Origin: Hymenobacter mucosus
GTDB taxonomy: Bacteria > Bacteroidota > Bacteroidia > Cytophagales > Hymenobacteraceae
DNA length: 64,000 nt
Assembly: GCF_900188255.1 (NCBI RefSeq)
Contig: NZ_FZNS01000004.1
Location: 310,001 to 374,000, forward strand
Reading direction: 5' to 3'
The notes beneath the pieces were generated by a model. It was not told where the DNA came from, did no database searches, and saw only the letters and a list, made by a program, of their open reading frames with translations. Position numbers and translations under genes: made by a program. How positions within the stretch are numbered: the first letter of the stretch is position 1; every line of letters starts with the position of its first letter. Positions 31,915 through 41,643 of the stretch are shown here, one piece after another.

Positions 31915-34479
31915 ATGTCAACATTAAGAATAGAAAGCACTAGCCTTTGGTTAAGCTCATTAGCTGCAAGACCAGATGATCAGCATTCAATCAAGAGAGA
32001 TGAGCTTAGAGCAGCCTTCTTTAAGTTCCGTCAAAATGCGTCACAACTTGTTGCCCAAATAGCCAATCACTTACCTGGATTAACTAAGCATGACGTCACA
32101 CATTTAGATGCTTTGTGGGAAACTGCTAGCTTAGTTGCTGGTGAGGAATACCCACTCAATGCCCTAGAAGGATTTGTTCTGGGAGGTGCTATATTACTTC
32201 ATGATTCTGCTTTATGTTTTGAAGCATACGACAATGGAATCAGTGGAGTAAGAGCAACAACTACTTGGAAAGATGCCTTTGCAATTGCCTTTGAAGAAAA
32301 TAAGGAGGAAGCTGAATCTATTGCTGACTTTGCTGCACTTAGGCATTTGCATGCAAGTCAGGCTACTAGGCTTGTAGAAAAAAGTTGGTCAGATCCTGAC
32401 ACGGGAGAGCCATTTTTCCTTATTGAGGATCAAAGCTTAAGAAAGCATTTAGGTCAACTTATTGGGCAAATTGCTGCTAGCCACCATTGGGACATAGATA
32501 AGGTTGCTGCTACATTTCCGGTACAAACTAATGCTCCTGCTTCATTTCCTAGAAATTGGAGAATTGACCCAGTAAAAATAGCATGCTTATTAAGATGTGC
32601 CGATGCTGCTCATCTTGACAATGAACGTGCCCCCGACTTTCTATACGCTCTTTTAAAAAGAAAAGGAATTTCGTTTAATCATTGGCAAGCTCAAAATAGA
32701 CTGTCAAGTGTCGACCTAGATCAGTCTGATTTGAGCCAGTCTACAATTTTATTTACTTCTACAAGAAATTTTACCGAAGAAGAATCAGAATCATGGTGGG
32801 TTGCATTTGATGCTGCAACTGTAGTAGATAAAGAAATTAGGTCTTGTAATGCTCTGCTAGAATCTAGAAACGTTCCAACTCCTCAGTTTAAAGTAAAACG
32901 CGTTAGAGGAGTAGAATCACCAGAAATGATGATTCCCTATATAAAAGCAGAGGGATGGTCACCTTGTTCGGCTGAGATACACGTTGGGAATGTTGAGAGA
33001 CTAATTAGAAATTTAGGTGGGGACAAGCTATATGGAACAGATAGCGACAAGTTATTCATTGTTGTAAGGGAATTGGTTCAGAATTCTCGGGATGCAGTTC
33101 ATGCTAGGCGCGTGATGGAGCCCAGCTTTGAAGGAAAAATTTCGATAAGAATACAAAGTAAGGATGGTGATGATTGGCTTATTATCGAAGACAATGGTGT
33201 TGGAATGACTGAGCGAGTGCTCACTGGGCCATTACTTGACTTTGGAACAAGTTTATGGAAATCTGCCCTCGTACAAAGTGAATTCCCAGGTCTTCTATCA
33301 TCCAATTTTAAATCTTCCGGGCAGTTTGGCGTAGGCTTTTATTCAATCTTTATGATTTCGGAAGAAGTATACATTACAAGCAAACCCTGGCGCGAAGGCA
33401 TCAATAATGCAAAGCAACTACATTTTAAGAATGGATTATCATTAAGGCCTCTTCTTAAAAGGGGTATTGTTGAAGGCTTTAATTCGACGTCTTCAACACA
33501 AGTAAAGTTACGCCTGAAAGATGGTATATTACCAAATAATTCTACCGTAGAAGTAAGGCGCCAAACTATTAACTCAACAAATTTTGATATTCCTTTAGAC
33601 AAATACTTTGCAACCATTGTTGCTGGCCTTGATGTATCTGTTTTTTTCTCTTTACAAAACTCAGAAGAAACAGAAATTCATCACGATATATCAAATAAAG
33701 AATTCAACAAAGAAAAATGGCTAGAAAATATTTCGTATGCAAATTATCAATCATCGCAAAACACCCTTGAATATCTTCACAATAATTTCCATAGACTAAG
33801 ATACATTAAAGAGAATGGCAAAATATTAGGATTAGCAGCTCTGTCTAGTTATCCATCAAGCGAACACAATTTTCTAAATATTCGAACAGTTAGCGGGCTG
33901 GCAACTTCAATTCATGGAAGAAATGCTTCAGACTACATAGGATTCATTGATTATCTACCAGAGTCAGCTAGAAGGGATGGGATACAATATACTGCCTCAA
34001 AAAGCACAATGCTTGAATGGGCACAAGAGCAGTACGATATGTTAAAGGAGCATGATTTAGATCCATTCTCGAGATATTCAACAGCTTCAAGTTTATGTCA
34101 TTTTGGCATTGACCCTACATTAATAGGAAGAATTTTAGTTTTGATAAATAATCAATATATATTCTTAAGTTTTGATCAAATTGCGGAACTAGCAGAAAGA
34201 ATTAAGATTGGATTTTTCAAATCAAGCTTTGGTAATTACATAGAAACCAATCACGAAACAACACCCATGGATGAATATGCATTAATACGGCCTTTACAGG
34301 CAGGTAATTTTATCACGTTAAATTTATCATCTGGCTTTCCTCCTAATGACAACAGTATTGCAGACTGTATACACAGAGCTATTGTTAAAAGAGGTAAAAC
34401 CCCTTTATGGACAACAGAAAGTTCGGTAATTAAATCCTTTTTTGGAATGATAGACTTCGTCACGCTTAGCATTCAATAA
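31915..34479 (+). CDS. HD-domain + HSP90-like (HATPase) protein, AT-rich
   Basis: 854 aa. An N-terminal HD-like region (about 55-190: LTKHDVTHLDALW, GAILLHDSALCFEAY) is followed by a GHKL/HSP90-type ATPase: VRELVQNSRDAVHARR near residue 387 (N box), IEDNGVGMTERVL near 423 (G1), GTSLWKS, and SSGQFGVGFYSIFMIS near 468 (G2). No kinase His box. Family: bacterial HSP90-like proteins fused to HD domains, predicted stress or defence factors, function not established. Its composition (many A/T-rich codons) contrasts strongly with the GC-rich ATPase before it, so it looks acquired by transfer. Confidence 0.85.
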   Translation: MSTLRIESTSLWLSSLAARPDDQHSIKRDELRAAFFKFRQNASQLVAQIANHLPGLTKHDVTHLDALWETASLVAGEEYPLNALEGFVLGGAILLHDSALCFEAYDNGISGVRATTTWKDAFAIAFEENKEEAESIADFAALRHLHASQATRLVEKSWSDPDTGEPFFLIEDQSLRKHLGQLIGQIAASHHWDIDKVAATFPVQTNAPASFPRNWRIDPVKIACLLRCADAAHLDNERAPDFLYALLKRKGISFNHWQAQNRLSSVDLDQSDLSQSTILFTSTRNFTEEESESWWVAFDAATVVDKEIRSCNALLESRNVPTPQFKVKRVRGVESPEMMIPYIKAEGWSPCSAEIHVGNVERLIRNLGGDKLYGTDSDKLFIVVRELVQNSRDAVHARRVMEPSFEGKISIRIQSKDGDDWLIIEDNGVGMTERVLTGPLLDFGTSLWKSALVQSEFPGLLSSNFKSSGQFGVGFYSIFMISEEVYITSKPWREGINNAKQLHFKNGLSLRPLLKRGIVEGFNSTSSTQVKLRLKDGILPNNSTVEVRRQTINSTNFDIPLDKYFATIVAGLDVSVFFSLQNSEETEIHHDISNKEFNKEKWLENISYANYQSSQNTLEYLHNNFHRLRYIKENGKILGLAALSSYPSSEHNFLNIRTVSGLATSIHGRNASDYIGFIDYLPESARRDGIQYTASKSTMLEWAQEQYDMLKEHDLDPFSRYSTASSLCHFGIDPTLIGRILVLINNQYIFLSFDQIAELAERIKIGFFKSSFGNYIETNHETTPMDEYALIRPLQAGNFITLNLSSGFPPNDNSIADCIHRAIVKRGKTPLWTTESSVIKSFFGMIDFVTLSIQ

Positions 34480-34587
34480 ACTTCTACAGATTTACTACTA
34501 GCTAACGAATGCTTATTTATTTCAATATTCTTCGCTGAGTTCAATCATTTACTATACTAGTTTCGGCGTCTCCAAAAATAAAAAGAC

Positions 34588-34628
34588 AGCAGTTGTCAAT
34601 GCTTTAACGCAATGCATTGGCAACTGCT
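34588..34628. terminator. Hairpin terminator after the HD-HATPase gene
   Basis: A 15-bp stem AGCAGTTGTCAATGC/GCATTGGCAACTGCT with one G-U pair and a ~10-nt loop, 108 nt past the stop codon. Confidence 0.6.
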
Positions 34629-34689
34629 GATAATATTGGCTACAATTCTCAACAGTTCTACCCTGCTACCCAGCTAAATCTTCTCCCAC

Positions 34690-35232
34690 ATGGGCAAGCA
34701 ATATCCGGTCATCAGCGCCGACATCCAGTCCTTTATTGAGCAGCAGCACATCTTCTTTGTAGGCACGGCCGTCGCGGATGGGCGCGTCAATATCTCGCCC
34801 AAGGGCCAGGACACGTTGCGCTTGCTCGATGCCAACCGCGTGGCCTGGCTGAACCTGACCGGCAGCGGCAACGAAACCGCTGCCCAACTGCTGGAAGTAA
34901 ACCGCATTACCCTGATGTGGTGCGCCTTCGAGGGCAAGCCCAATATCCTGCGCATCTACGGCACTGCCACCGTGTACTACCCCCGCGACGCGGAGTGGGC
35001 CGAGCTGCTGCCCCTGTTCCCGCCCTTGCCCGGCTCCCGGCAGATAGTTGTGGTAGACGTTGACCTGGTGCAAACCTCCTGTGGCATGGCCGTGCCCTTC
35101 TTCGAGTACCAGGCCGAGCGCGACGAGCTGAACGACTACATGGAACAGCGCGGCCCCGAGCAGGTAGCGCAATACTGGCACAACCGCAACGCCCGCAGCA
35201 TCGACGGTAAGCCCACGGGTATCTGGGCTTAG
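34690..35232 (+). CDS. Pyridoxamine 5'-phosphate oxidase-family protein
   Basis: 180 aa. Split-barrel flavin-binding fold: FFVGTAVADGRVNISPKGQD, VAWLNLTGSGNETAAQL, NRITLMWCAFEGKPNILRIY. The C-terminus (CGMAVPFFEYQAERDELNDY) matches the DUF447-free PPOX subgroup with a Trp/Ala tail. Probably a flavin- or F420-type oxidoreductase; substrate unknown. Ends at a strong terminator. Confidence 0.88.
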   Translation: MGKQYPVISADIQSFIEQQHIFFVGTAVADGRVNISPKGQDTLRLLDANRVAWLNLTGSGNETAAQLLEVNRITLMWCAFEGKPNILRIYGTATVYYPRDAEWAELLPLFPPLPGSRQIVVVDVDLVQTSCGMAVPFFEYQAERDELNDYMEQRGPEQVAQYWHNRNARSIDGKPTGIWA

Positions 35233-35284
35233 GTCCGGGGGCCAGTTACTCTTCTTAATCTACCTCGCCAACAGTGCTACATAA

Positions 35285-35314
35285 AAAACGCCCCGGTAAC
35301 TATCGGGGCGTTTT
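35285..35314. terminator. Terminator after the PPOX-like gene
   Basis: Stem AAACGCCCCG/CGGGGCGTTTT with an 8-nt loop and flanking A and T runs, usable from both sides (SDR gene on the minus strand). Confidence 0.85.
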
Positions 35315-35350
35315 GCATTTCTAGTAGGTACTGCGGTGGCAGTAGCACGT

Positions 35351-36358
35351 TTATGGCATACCGGCACCACCGGAGGCACCGTATACCTGCCCGGTGGCGT
35401 AGCTTGCCATGGGGTCGGCGAGCTGCACGTAAATAGAGGCTAGCTCTACTGGCTGACCGGGCCGCTTCATAGGTGTATCGCCGCCGAACTTTACCAGCTT
35501 CTCCTGGGTAGCACCACCACTTACTTGCAGGGGCGTCCAGATGGGGCCGGGAGCTACACCGTTCACGCGAATACCCTTGGGGGCCAGCTGCTTGGCCAGG
35601 GAACGAACGTAATTGGTAGTAGCCGCCTTAGTTTGGGCGTAGTCGTAGAGGTTTTCGGAAGGGTCCGTGGCCTGCTCAGAGGTAGTGCCAATGATGGCAG
35701 AACCGGGCTTGAGGTGGGGCAATGCCGCCTTAATGGTCCAGAAAGGCGCGTAGATGTTGGTTTTCATCGTCGCGTCGAAGTCCTCAGTGGTTAGCTCCAG
35801 GATGGATTGGCGCTGCTGCTGCCGCGCCGCGTTGTTCACCAGGATGTCCAGGCCTCCTAGCTGGCGGACAGCTTCCTCCACCATGCGCTTGCAAAAAGCC
35901 TCATCACGCAGGTCGCCGGGAATGGCTACGCCTTTCTGGCCAGCGGCCTTAATCAGGGCAATTACCTCTTTGGCGTCGGCCTCTTCGGCGGGCAAGTAGT
36001 TGATGGCTACATCGGCACCTTCGCGGGCGTAGGCAATGGCGGCGGCGCGGCCCATGCCGGAGTCGCCACCTGTAATGAGGGCTTTGCGGCCTTTCAGGCG
36101 GCCCGAGCCTTTATAGCTTTTCTCGCCGTGGTCGGGTACGGGCTCCATCTTGGAGGCCAGTCCCGGCCAGGGCTGGGTCTGGCTTTTGAATGGGGGCTTG
36201 GGGTAGGCAGTAGTAGGGTCTCTCAGGGGTTCGGGGGCCGCGGTAGCGGCATTACCCGCAGCTTCGGCGGGTACTATAGGGCTAACGGCAGCAACGGCGA
36301 GGCTGGCTCCTAGGCCATTGATTACCTGGCGGCGGCTGAGTTTGGTTTCTTCTTGCAT
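35351..36358 (-). CDS. SDR family oxidoreductase with Tat signal
   Basis: 335 aa. Twin-arginine signal SRRQVINGLGASLAVAAVSP, so exported folded to the periplasm. The SDR core has TGGDSGMGRAAAIAY (cofactor Gly motif), NNAARQQ, and the catalytic Ser-Tyr-Lys pattern (GTTSEQ, YDYAQTKAA). It resembles the general-stress YhdF/YdaD type of SDR. Closely related to the cytosolic SDR at 37821-38699 (similar GPIWTPL motif). Confidence 0.92.
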   Translation of the reverse strand: MQEETKLSRRQVINGLGASLAVAAVSPIVPAEAAGNAATAAPEPLRDPTTAYPKPPFKSQTQPWPGLASKMEPVPDHGEKSYKGSGRLKGRKALITGGDSGMGRAAAIAYAREGADVAINYLPAEEADAKEVIALIKAAGQKGVAIPGDLRDEAFCKRMVEEAVRQLGGLDILVNNAARQQQRQSILELTTEDFDATMKTNIYAPFWTIKAALPHLKPGSAIIGTTSEQATDPSENLYDYAQTKAATTNYVRSLAKQLAPKGIRVNGVAPGPIWTPLQVSGGATQEKLVKFGGDTPMKRPGQPVELASIYVQLADPMASYATGQVYGASGGAGMP

Positions 36359-36632
36359 ATTCTCTAAAACGCGCCCTGGTAGTTTTGGTTAGTTAATTTC
36401 TCACTTCGGCCCTACCTACTCAAACGAATTCCCTCAGCTGTACCCAACGCACGCAGCAGCATGATACTCACCTGCGTTCTGCCACCTGAGTCCGGTCACC
36501 TAGGTGCTCTACCTGTACACAACGGCATCAGAAGTAGAAAACGAGGCAGCCTAGGCAAACAACCGCCTCCTAATGGGGCTCCGCTGAGTTGCGGCGCTAC
36601 CAACTATCTCAGCCCCGGCCGATACGAAGGAT
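36359..36632. other. Divergent/intergenic region
   Basis: Between the Tat-SDR start and the terminator of the next minus-strand gene. No supported gene. Contains the SDR promoter region on the minus strand. Confidence 0.4.
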
Positions 36633-36668
36633 CACAAAAAACCCCAGCGTTAGCCAGGGCTTTTTGTG
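36633..36668 (-). terminator. Hairpin terminator of the 102-aa gene
   Basis: Stem CACAAAAA/TTTTTGTG plus CCC/GGG past a mismatch, 13 nt downstream of the minus-strand stop. Confidence 0.6.
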
Positions 36669-36680
36669 GCATTAGCCTAC

Positions 36681-36989
36681 TTATTTAGCGTTGTTTTCCG
36701 TGAGACCGGGCTTGTGGACGTCGCCTTGCACGCTGAAGTTGCTACCCGCATCATCGGGCGGTGGGTTGGAGGCTACCACGTCGCGCACGTGTCCGTTTTC
36801 GGGGGTTGGCGTACGGAAGTCCTCTAAGGGCCGGGTGGCGGTGGTAGCACGCGCGGGCTTAGGCACTTTCAGTTGAGCCTCAAGGTCGTTGCTGGGCGTT
36901 GGGGCCGTTTGGCCTTTATTTTTCCAGAACAGGAAGGCCGCAGCGGCGGCCGTTAGCCCACCAACCCAGGCCGTTGTCGACTTTTTCAT
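36681..36989 (-). CDS. Single-pass membrane protein, unknown function
   Basis: 102 aa from ATG 36989 (MKKSTTAWVGGLTAAAAAFL); the upstream 37 codons look non-coding. One N-terminal membrane helix followed by a Pro-, Thr- and Asp-rich outside or periplasmic tail with no known domain. Common as a lineage-specific hypothetical. Confidence 0.7.
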   Translation of the reverse strand: MKKSTTAWVGGLTAAAAAFLFWKNKGQTAPTPSNDLEAQLKVPKPARATTATRPLEDFRTPTPENGHVRDVVASNPPPDDAGSNFSVQGDVHKPGLTENNAK

Positions 36990-37217
36990 ATGCGTATGTA
37001 ACGTGGTGATTTTCTGTAAACCAAGCCCGGGTACGTAAGCCCCTTCTGCGGCATGCTGGCTACCCTTGTGTACGCGGCCTTGCCAAAGACGTTGGGGCAA
37101 CGGCTTCTTCTCCTACCAGAGTGCGGCACGCTCATTTTGTGGGTGGGCCCGTATAGCTTGCAGAAAGGCAGGCATAGGTACATGGCACCCTGCTTCCGTC
37201 AACCCCATTTCTTTCCT

Positions 37218-37700
37218 ATGGACCAGAACATTCGAGAAGGTATTGTGAAAGAGTTAGTTGCCCTCCTGACCCAGGGCAATGCCCACGTAACGTTTACCGA
37301 TGCCTGCGCCAACATTCCCGTGGCGCTGGTGAATAAGCGGGTGCCGGAGTTGCCCTACACCGTATGGCAGTTGGCCGAGCACATCCGCATTGCCCAGTGG
37401 GACATTGTTGAGTTCTGCATCAGCGCCGAGCACCACTCGCCCGCATGGCCGGCCGGCTATTGGCCCGCCCCCGAAACCGCAGTGGATGAAGCTGCGTGGC
37501 ACTCTACACTTGCCCAGATAGCAGCCGACCGGGACCGGTTTGTGGCGCTACTCCACGACCCCAACCAAGAGTTGCTGGCGCCCCTACCCCACGGCACCGG
37601 CCAAACCCTTCTGCGCGAAGCCTTGCTCATTGGTGACCACACGGCCTATCATACCGGCCAAATCATTCTTGTGCGGCGCCTGCTACACAACTGGGAATAG
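37218..37700 (+). CDS. DinB family protein
   Basis: 160 aa from ATG 37218. Four-helix DinB/MST fold with the metal-binding histidines in LPYTVWQLAEHIRIAQWDIV and LIGDHTAYHTGQIILVRRLL. Family members are bacillithiol- or other thiol-transferases, or damage-inducible proteins of unknown reaction. Divergent from the 102-aa gene. The next gene is 121 nt on. Confidence 0.9.
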   Translation: MDQNIREGIVKELVALLTQGNAHVTFTDACANIPVALVNKRVPELPYTVWQLAEHIRIAQWDIVEFCISAEHHSPAWPAGYWPAPETAVDEAAWHSTLAQIAADRDRFVALLHDPNQELLAPLPHGTGQTLLREALLIGDHTAYHTGQIILVRRLLHNWE

Positions 37701-37820
37701 TGCACGCCCTGCTCTGGTTGAGCTAGTGTAATTCGCCTCTGCTTGGGGGTAACAGTTTTTTGTGCTTCCCTGACTTTAGGGCTTTGCTTGCGTATCTCTA
37801 CTCATACAAACCTGCTAGAT

Positions 37821-38699
37821 ATGAACACGGAACAGAACGAACCACGCCCCACCAATAGCGAAATCAACCCTAAGCCTACCGCCTACCCCACCAGCGAACA
37901 GCAAATGAAGGAGCAGCCCGACTGGAATATGTCGAGCTACCAGCCGGCGGGCAAACTCAAGGGTAAGGTAGCCCTCATCACGGGCGGCGACTCTGGCATT
38001 GGGCGGGCCGTGGCCTTAGCCTTTGCCATGGAAGGTGCCGACGTGGCGGTTATTTACCACACCAACGCCGAAGATGCTGCCGTAGTGGGCCAGGCCGTAG
38101 AGGCCCAGGGCCGTAAGTTTTTGGCTATCCAGTGTGATGTGCGCTCGGCCACGGAATGCCGCGAGGCAGTGCGCCGCACGCATACCGAACTAGGCGGCTT
38201 TAACATCCTGGTAAATAATGCAGCTTACCAGATGGGCTACGAGAACTTTGAAACGGTGCCCGAGGAGAATATCCACCGCACATTCGACACCAACATCAAA
38301 GGCTACTTGTTTATGGCCCAGGCAGCCATTCCTTTCCTAAAGGAGGGCGACGCCATCATCAACACTGGTAGCATTGCCGGCCTGGTTGGCAACCCGCACC
38401 AGATTGACTACGCCTGCACCAAGGGCGCCATCCACACCTTTACCAAGAGCCTAGCCGCTTACTTGGGCGAGAAGAAGATTCGGGTGAATGCCGTACTGCC
38501 TGGCCCCATCTGGACGCCCCTCATCCCGGGCACTATGCTGGAAGAAGACCTCAAGAAATTCGGCGATTCTACGATGTTGGGCCGCCCCGGCCAGCCCGAA
38601 GAATTGGCCCCTGCCTACGTGTACTTCGCCTCGCAAGACGGCAGCTACTCTACCGGCAGCTTGCTAGAAGTGACCGGCGGCATGCCTAAAGGCAGCTAA
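37821..38699 (+). CDS. SDR family oxidoreductase (YhdF/YdaD-like)
   Basis: 292 aa from ATG 37821 (MNTEQNEPRPTNSEINPKPT). Hallmarks: TGGDSGIGRAVALAFAMEGA (NAD(P) binding), NNAAYQ, catalytic Ser in NTGSIAGL, Tyr and Lys in IDYACTKGAIH, GPIWTPLIPG, and a C-terminal VTGGMPKG. The family is associated with general stress. It lacks the Tat signal of the related SDR 1.5 kb upstream, so it acts in the cytosol. Confidence 0.92.
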   Translation: MNTEQNEPRPTNSEINPKPTAYPTSEQQMKEQPDWNMSSYQPAGKLKGKVALITGGDSGIGRAVALAFAMEGADVAVIYHTNAEDAAVVGQAVEAQGRKFLAIQCDVRSATECREAVRRTHTELGGFNILVNNAAYQMGYENFETVPEENIHRTFDTNIKGYLFMAQAAIPFLKEGDAIINTGSIAGLVGNPHQIDYACTKGAIHTFTKSLAAYLGEKKIRVNAVLPGPIWTPLIPGTMLEEDLKKFGDSTMLGRPGQPEELAPAYVYFASQDGSYSTGSLLEVTGGMPKGS

Positions 38700-38957
38700 A
38701 CACCCTAGTCTGAGTTGCAGCTCCCTACCGGGATGGCGGCTTCTACTGCTATATCATACCAACAGGCTCTCCATGCGGGGGGCCTGTTTCCGTATACTCT
38801 CACCCCTTCACAACCGTAGCGCTAGCACAAACAGCACCAAGGCGTACACTAGAGCCATAGGTGGTGGATGAGTTGTTCCCAGGCTGCATTCCGGCGTGCG
38901 TGCACCAAACGCGGCCCTGCTACTCTTTTTCTACACGACCTCTTGACTACTCTTCCT

Positions 38958-39947
38958 ATGAAAGCTAACTCTCTTCACGGAGCTACCGTGGTTATTACGG
39001 GGGCGTCCAGTGGTATTGGCCGCGCCACAGCCCTCACCTTTGCCCGGCAGGGTGCTACCCTAGTGCTAGCGGCCCGCCGCGCCGAAGTACTGGCCGAGGT
39101 AGCTGCTGAGTGTGAGCGGCTAGGAGCCCGCGCCCACGCCGTACCTACCGACGTGACGGACGCAACGGCCGTGCAACGCTTAGCCGAAAGGGCCCTGGCG
39201 GCGGGCAACGGCCGTATTGCGGTATGGGTGAACAACGCCGGTAGCGGAGCTATTGGCCGTTTCGAGGAAGTGCCGCTGGTCGCCCACGAGCAGGTACTGC
39301 GGCTTAATTTGCTGGGCTACCTCTACGGGGCGCACGCCGTGCTACCCCACTTCCGCCGCCAAGGTCGGGGCATCCTCATCAACGTCATATCCTTGGGTAG
39401 CTGGGTGCCGGAGCCTTACACGGCTTCCTACAGCGCCAGCAAGTATGGCTTGCGCGGCCTCATGGATACTCTGCGCGCCGAGCTAAGCAAAGCGCCCCAC
39501 ATTCACGTGTGCGACGTACACCCGGCCTACATCGATACACCCGGTTTTCAGCACGGCGCCAACTACACGGGCCGCGTAGTGAAGCCCGCGCCGCCCGTTT
39601 TTCCGGCCCAAAAGGTGGCCGATACCATTTTGGCGGTGGCACAACGCCCGCGCCCAACCACTATGGTAGGCTGGCCCGCTACGCTGCTGCGCTGGTCCTA
39701 CACGTTTGCCCCAAGCGTGGTAAACCGCATAGAGCGTCGCCTGTTCGACACGTATTTTCAGCAGGCAGAAACGGCTCCCGTTTCGGAAAACAGCCTTTTC
39801 ACGCCTCACCCCGTACCGCACAGCACTGGCATTTCGGGGGGCTGGCGCAAGCCCACTACCCCGCGCAATGGCCAGTGGATAGGTGCGGCTTTGGCCGCGG
39901 GCCTAGCGGCGGCGGGGCTGGTAGCATGGCAGCGGAAGACGCGCTAA
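38958..39947 (+). CDS. SDR family oxidoreductase with C-terminal membrane helix
   Basis: 329 aa from ATG 38958. SDR core: TGASSGIGRATALTFARQG, VNNAGSGAIG, catalytic Ser in NVISLGSWVPEP and YSASKYGLRG (Tyr and Lys), with DVHPAYIDTPGF. The last ~30 residues (GAALAAGLAAAGLVAWQRKTR) form a membrane helix with a positive tail, so it is probably attached to the inner membrane. Substrate unknown. Confidence 0.9.
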   Translation: MKANSLHGATVVITGASSGIGRATALTFARQGATLVLAARRAEVLAEVAAECERLGARAHAVPTDVTDATAVQRLAERALAAGNGRIAVWVNNAGSGAIGRFEEVPLVAHEQVLRLNLLGYLYGAHAVLPHFRRQGRGILINVISLGSWVPEPYTASYSASKYGLRGLMDTLRAELSKAPHIHVCDVHPAYIDTPGFQHGANYTGRVVKPAPPVFPAQKVADTILAVAQRPRPTTMVGWPATLLRWSYTFAPSVVNRIERRLFDTYFQQAETAPVSENSLFTPHPVPHSTGISGGWRKPTTPRNGQWIGAALAAGLAAAGLVAWQRKTR

Positions 39948-39957
39948 GCAACCCATA

Positions 39958-40437
39958 TTAGTGAGAGGCGGCGGACAGCGGTTCTGAGTGTTGAGCTGCT
40001 ATCCGCCGCATGCTCTCGGAGTTGATGCAGTACCGTAGGCCGCTGGGCTCGGGGCCGTCGGGGAAGACGTGGCCCAGGTGGCCGCCGCACACATTGCAAC
40101 TCACCTCTACGCGCCGCATGTGGTGGCTTTCGTCGAAGGTGTAGCGGATGGCACTCTTGGTTTGGGGCTGGGTGAAGCTAGGCCAGCCAGATATGGCGTG
40201 GTACTTCGTGCTCGAATCGAACAGGGGACTAGCGCAGCCGGCACACACATAGGCCCCGGGCTCGTAGGAGCGGCAATACGCATTGCGGTAGGGCGACTCC
40301 GTTGCTTTCTGGCGCAGCACCTGAAACTGCGCGGGCGTCAGCTGCTGCGCCCAGGTTTCTTCGGTTTGCTCCACGCGCCGCACCGGCTCGGGGTTGCTGT
40401 AGGTGGCATATCTCAGGACGTCGGACCAGCGAAGCAT
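39958..40437 (-). CDS. msrB: Peptide-methionine (R)-S-oxide reductase MsrB
   Basis: 159 aa from ATG 40437 (MLRWSDVLRYATYS). Zinc cysteines in CAGCASPLF and CNVCGGHLGH, and the catalytic cysteine in RYCINSESMRR. Repairs methionine-R-sulfoxide in proteins. No signal peptide from this start, so cytosolic. Its stop is 11 nt from the SDR stop on the other strand; purU diverges upstream. Confidence 0.94.
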   Translation of the reverse strand: MLRWSDVLRYATYSNPEPVRRVEQTEETWAQQLTPAQFQVLRQKATESPYRNAYCRSYEPGAYVCAGCASPLFDSSTKYHAISGWPSFTQPQTKSAIRYTFDESHHMRRVEVSCNVCGGHLGHVFPDGPEPSGLRYCINSESMRRIAAQHSEPLSAASH

Positions 40438-40644
40438 GCGAGGGTAAGGGCAAAACAGTTTTGCGGGACTCGGATAAGATACCTCTTCGGCTGTCTTCCA
40501 GCCCCAGTACATAACACGTCCTGTTCGGCGGAGTTTCCAACTCAGCCCCCGATCTTACCGCGTATTCTTCCCGGTGGTGGCGCGCGGCTCTTTGCTTGCA
40601 ACTACGCTACCCCGCTTTTTCTCGCACTATTATCCTTGCGCATC

Positions 40645-41496
40645 GTGCCTGCTACTACCCCTGCTTCTTCGCACATTCTGCTCATCCGCTGCCCCGACGA
40701 GCCGGGCCTGATTTATAAGATTAGCGGCGTTTTGTTTCGTCACGGCCTCAACATTCTGCGCAACGACGAATTTGTGGAGCGAGCCGACAACCACTTTTTC
40801 ATGCGCACGGAGCTGGCCGGTGAGCTAGCCGCCGAAGATTTGCTACAGGAGCTGCGCACTACCCTGCCGGCGGCCGACATCCGCCTTTCCGACAACCGGC
40901 CCAAAAACATTGTGCTCTTGGTTACCAAGGAGCACCACTGCCTTAGCGAGCTGCTGGTGCGCCATGCGTTCCAGGAGCTGAATGCGCGCATCTTGGCCGT
41001 GGTAAGCAACTACGAGGTGCTCGGCGACTTGACCCGGCAGTTTGGCATTCCCTTTCACTGCGTGAGCCACGAGGGCAAAACTCGTGAGGCCCACGAAGTT
41101 GAAGTGCAGCAGATAATTGGTCAGTATGCCCCGGAGTTTGTAGTGCTGGCCAAGTACATGCGCATTCTATCGCCCGAGTTTGTGCTGCCCTACGCCAACC
41201 GCCTCATTAATATTCACCACTCCTTTTTGCCCGCCTTTGTGGGGGCTAGCCCCTACGCCCAAGCCTACGAGCGGGGCGTGAAAATCATTGGAGCTACGGC
41301 GCACTTCGTCAACGAACAGCTAGACCAAGGACCCATTATTGCCCAAAGCGTCATCCCCGTCAATCACACGCATAGTGCGGCAGAAATGGCCCAGGCCGGC
41401 CGCGACGTGGAGAAAATAGTGCTGGCCCGCTCCCTGCGCCTGGTTTTTTCCGAACGGGTATTTGTGCACCACAACAAGACCATCATCTTCGAGTAA
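40645..41496 (+). CDS. purU: Formyltetrahydrofolate deformylase PurU
   Basis: 283 aa using a GTG start at 40645, right before the conserved beginning PATTPASSHILLIRCPDEPG. Longer frames upstream overlap msrB antisense and are not credible. N-terminal ACT domain (about 8-85), then formyltransferase fold: INIHHSFLPAFVGASPY with catalytic Asn and His, and the Asp in QLDQGPII. Releases formate from 10-formyl-THF for purine synthesis and one-carbon balance. Usual length is ~280. Confidence 0.93.
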   Translation: MPATTPASSHILLIRCPDEPGLIYKISGVLFRHGLNILRNDEFVERADNHFFMRTELAGELAAEDLLQELRTTLPAADIRLSDNRPKNIVLLVTKEHHCLSELLVRHAFQELNARILAVVSNYEVLGDLTRQFGIPFHCVSHEGKTREAHEVEVQQIIGQYAPEFVVLAKYMRILSPEFVLPYANRLINIHHSFLPAFVGASPYAQAYERGVKIIGATAHFVNEQLDQGPIIAQSVIPVNHTHSAAEMAQAGRDVEKIVLARSLRLVFSERVFVHHNKTIIFE

Positions 41497-41598
41497 GACC
41501 GGAGTATATACGGGTTACTACCATCTACTGGTCTTCAAGCCTCATTCTTATGCCACTCATGTAGGGCAGGCTACCTTGGATGAGAGTTTAGCTCCTGA

Positions 41599-41633
41599 CT
41601 AGGAGTAAGAACGGCTGGCGTTCCTACTCCTAG
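41599..41633. terminator. Hairpin between purU and the 113-aa gene
   Basis: Stem CTAGGAGTA-A-GAACG / CGTTC-C-TACTCCTAG with a 5-nt loop, convergent position. No strong U tract. Confidence 0.5.
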
Positions 41634-41643
41634 CAGCGGGCCG

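Noticed and set aside
40069..40644. Long N-terminal extension of purU
   Set aside because: It runs antisense through msrB. The conserved PurU start fits GTG at 40645.
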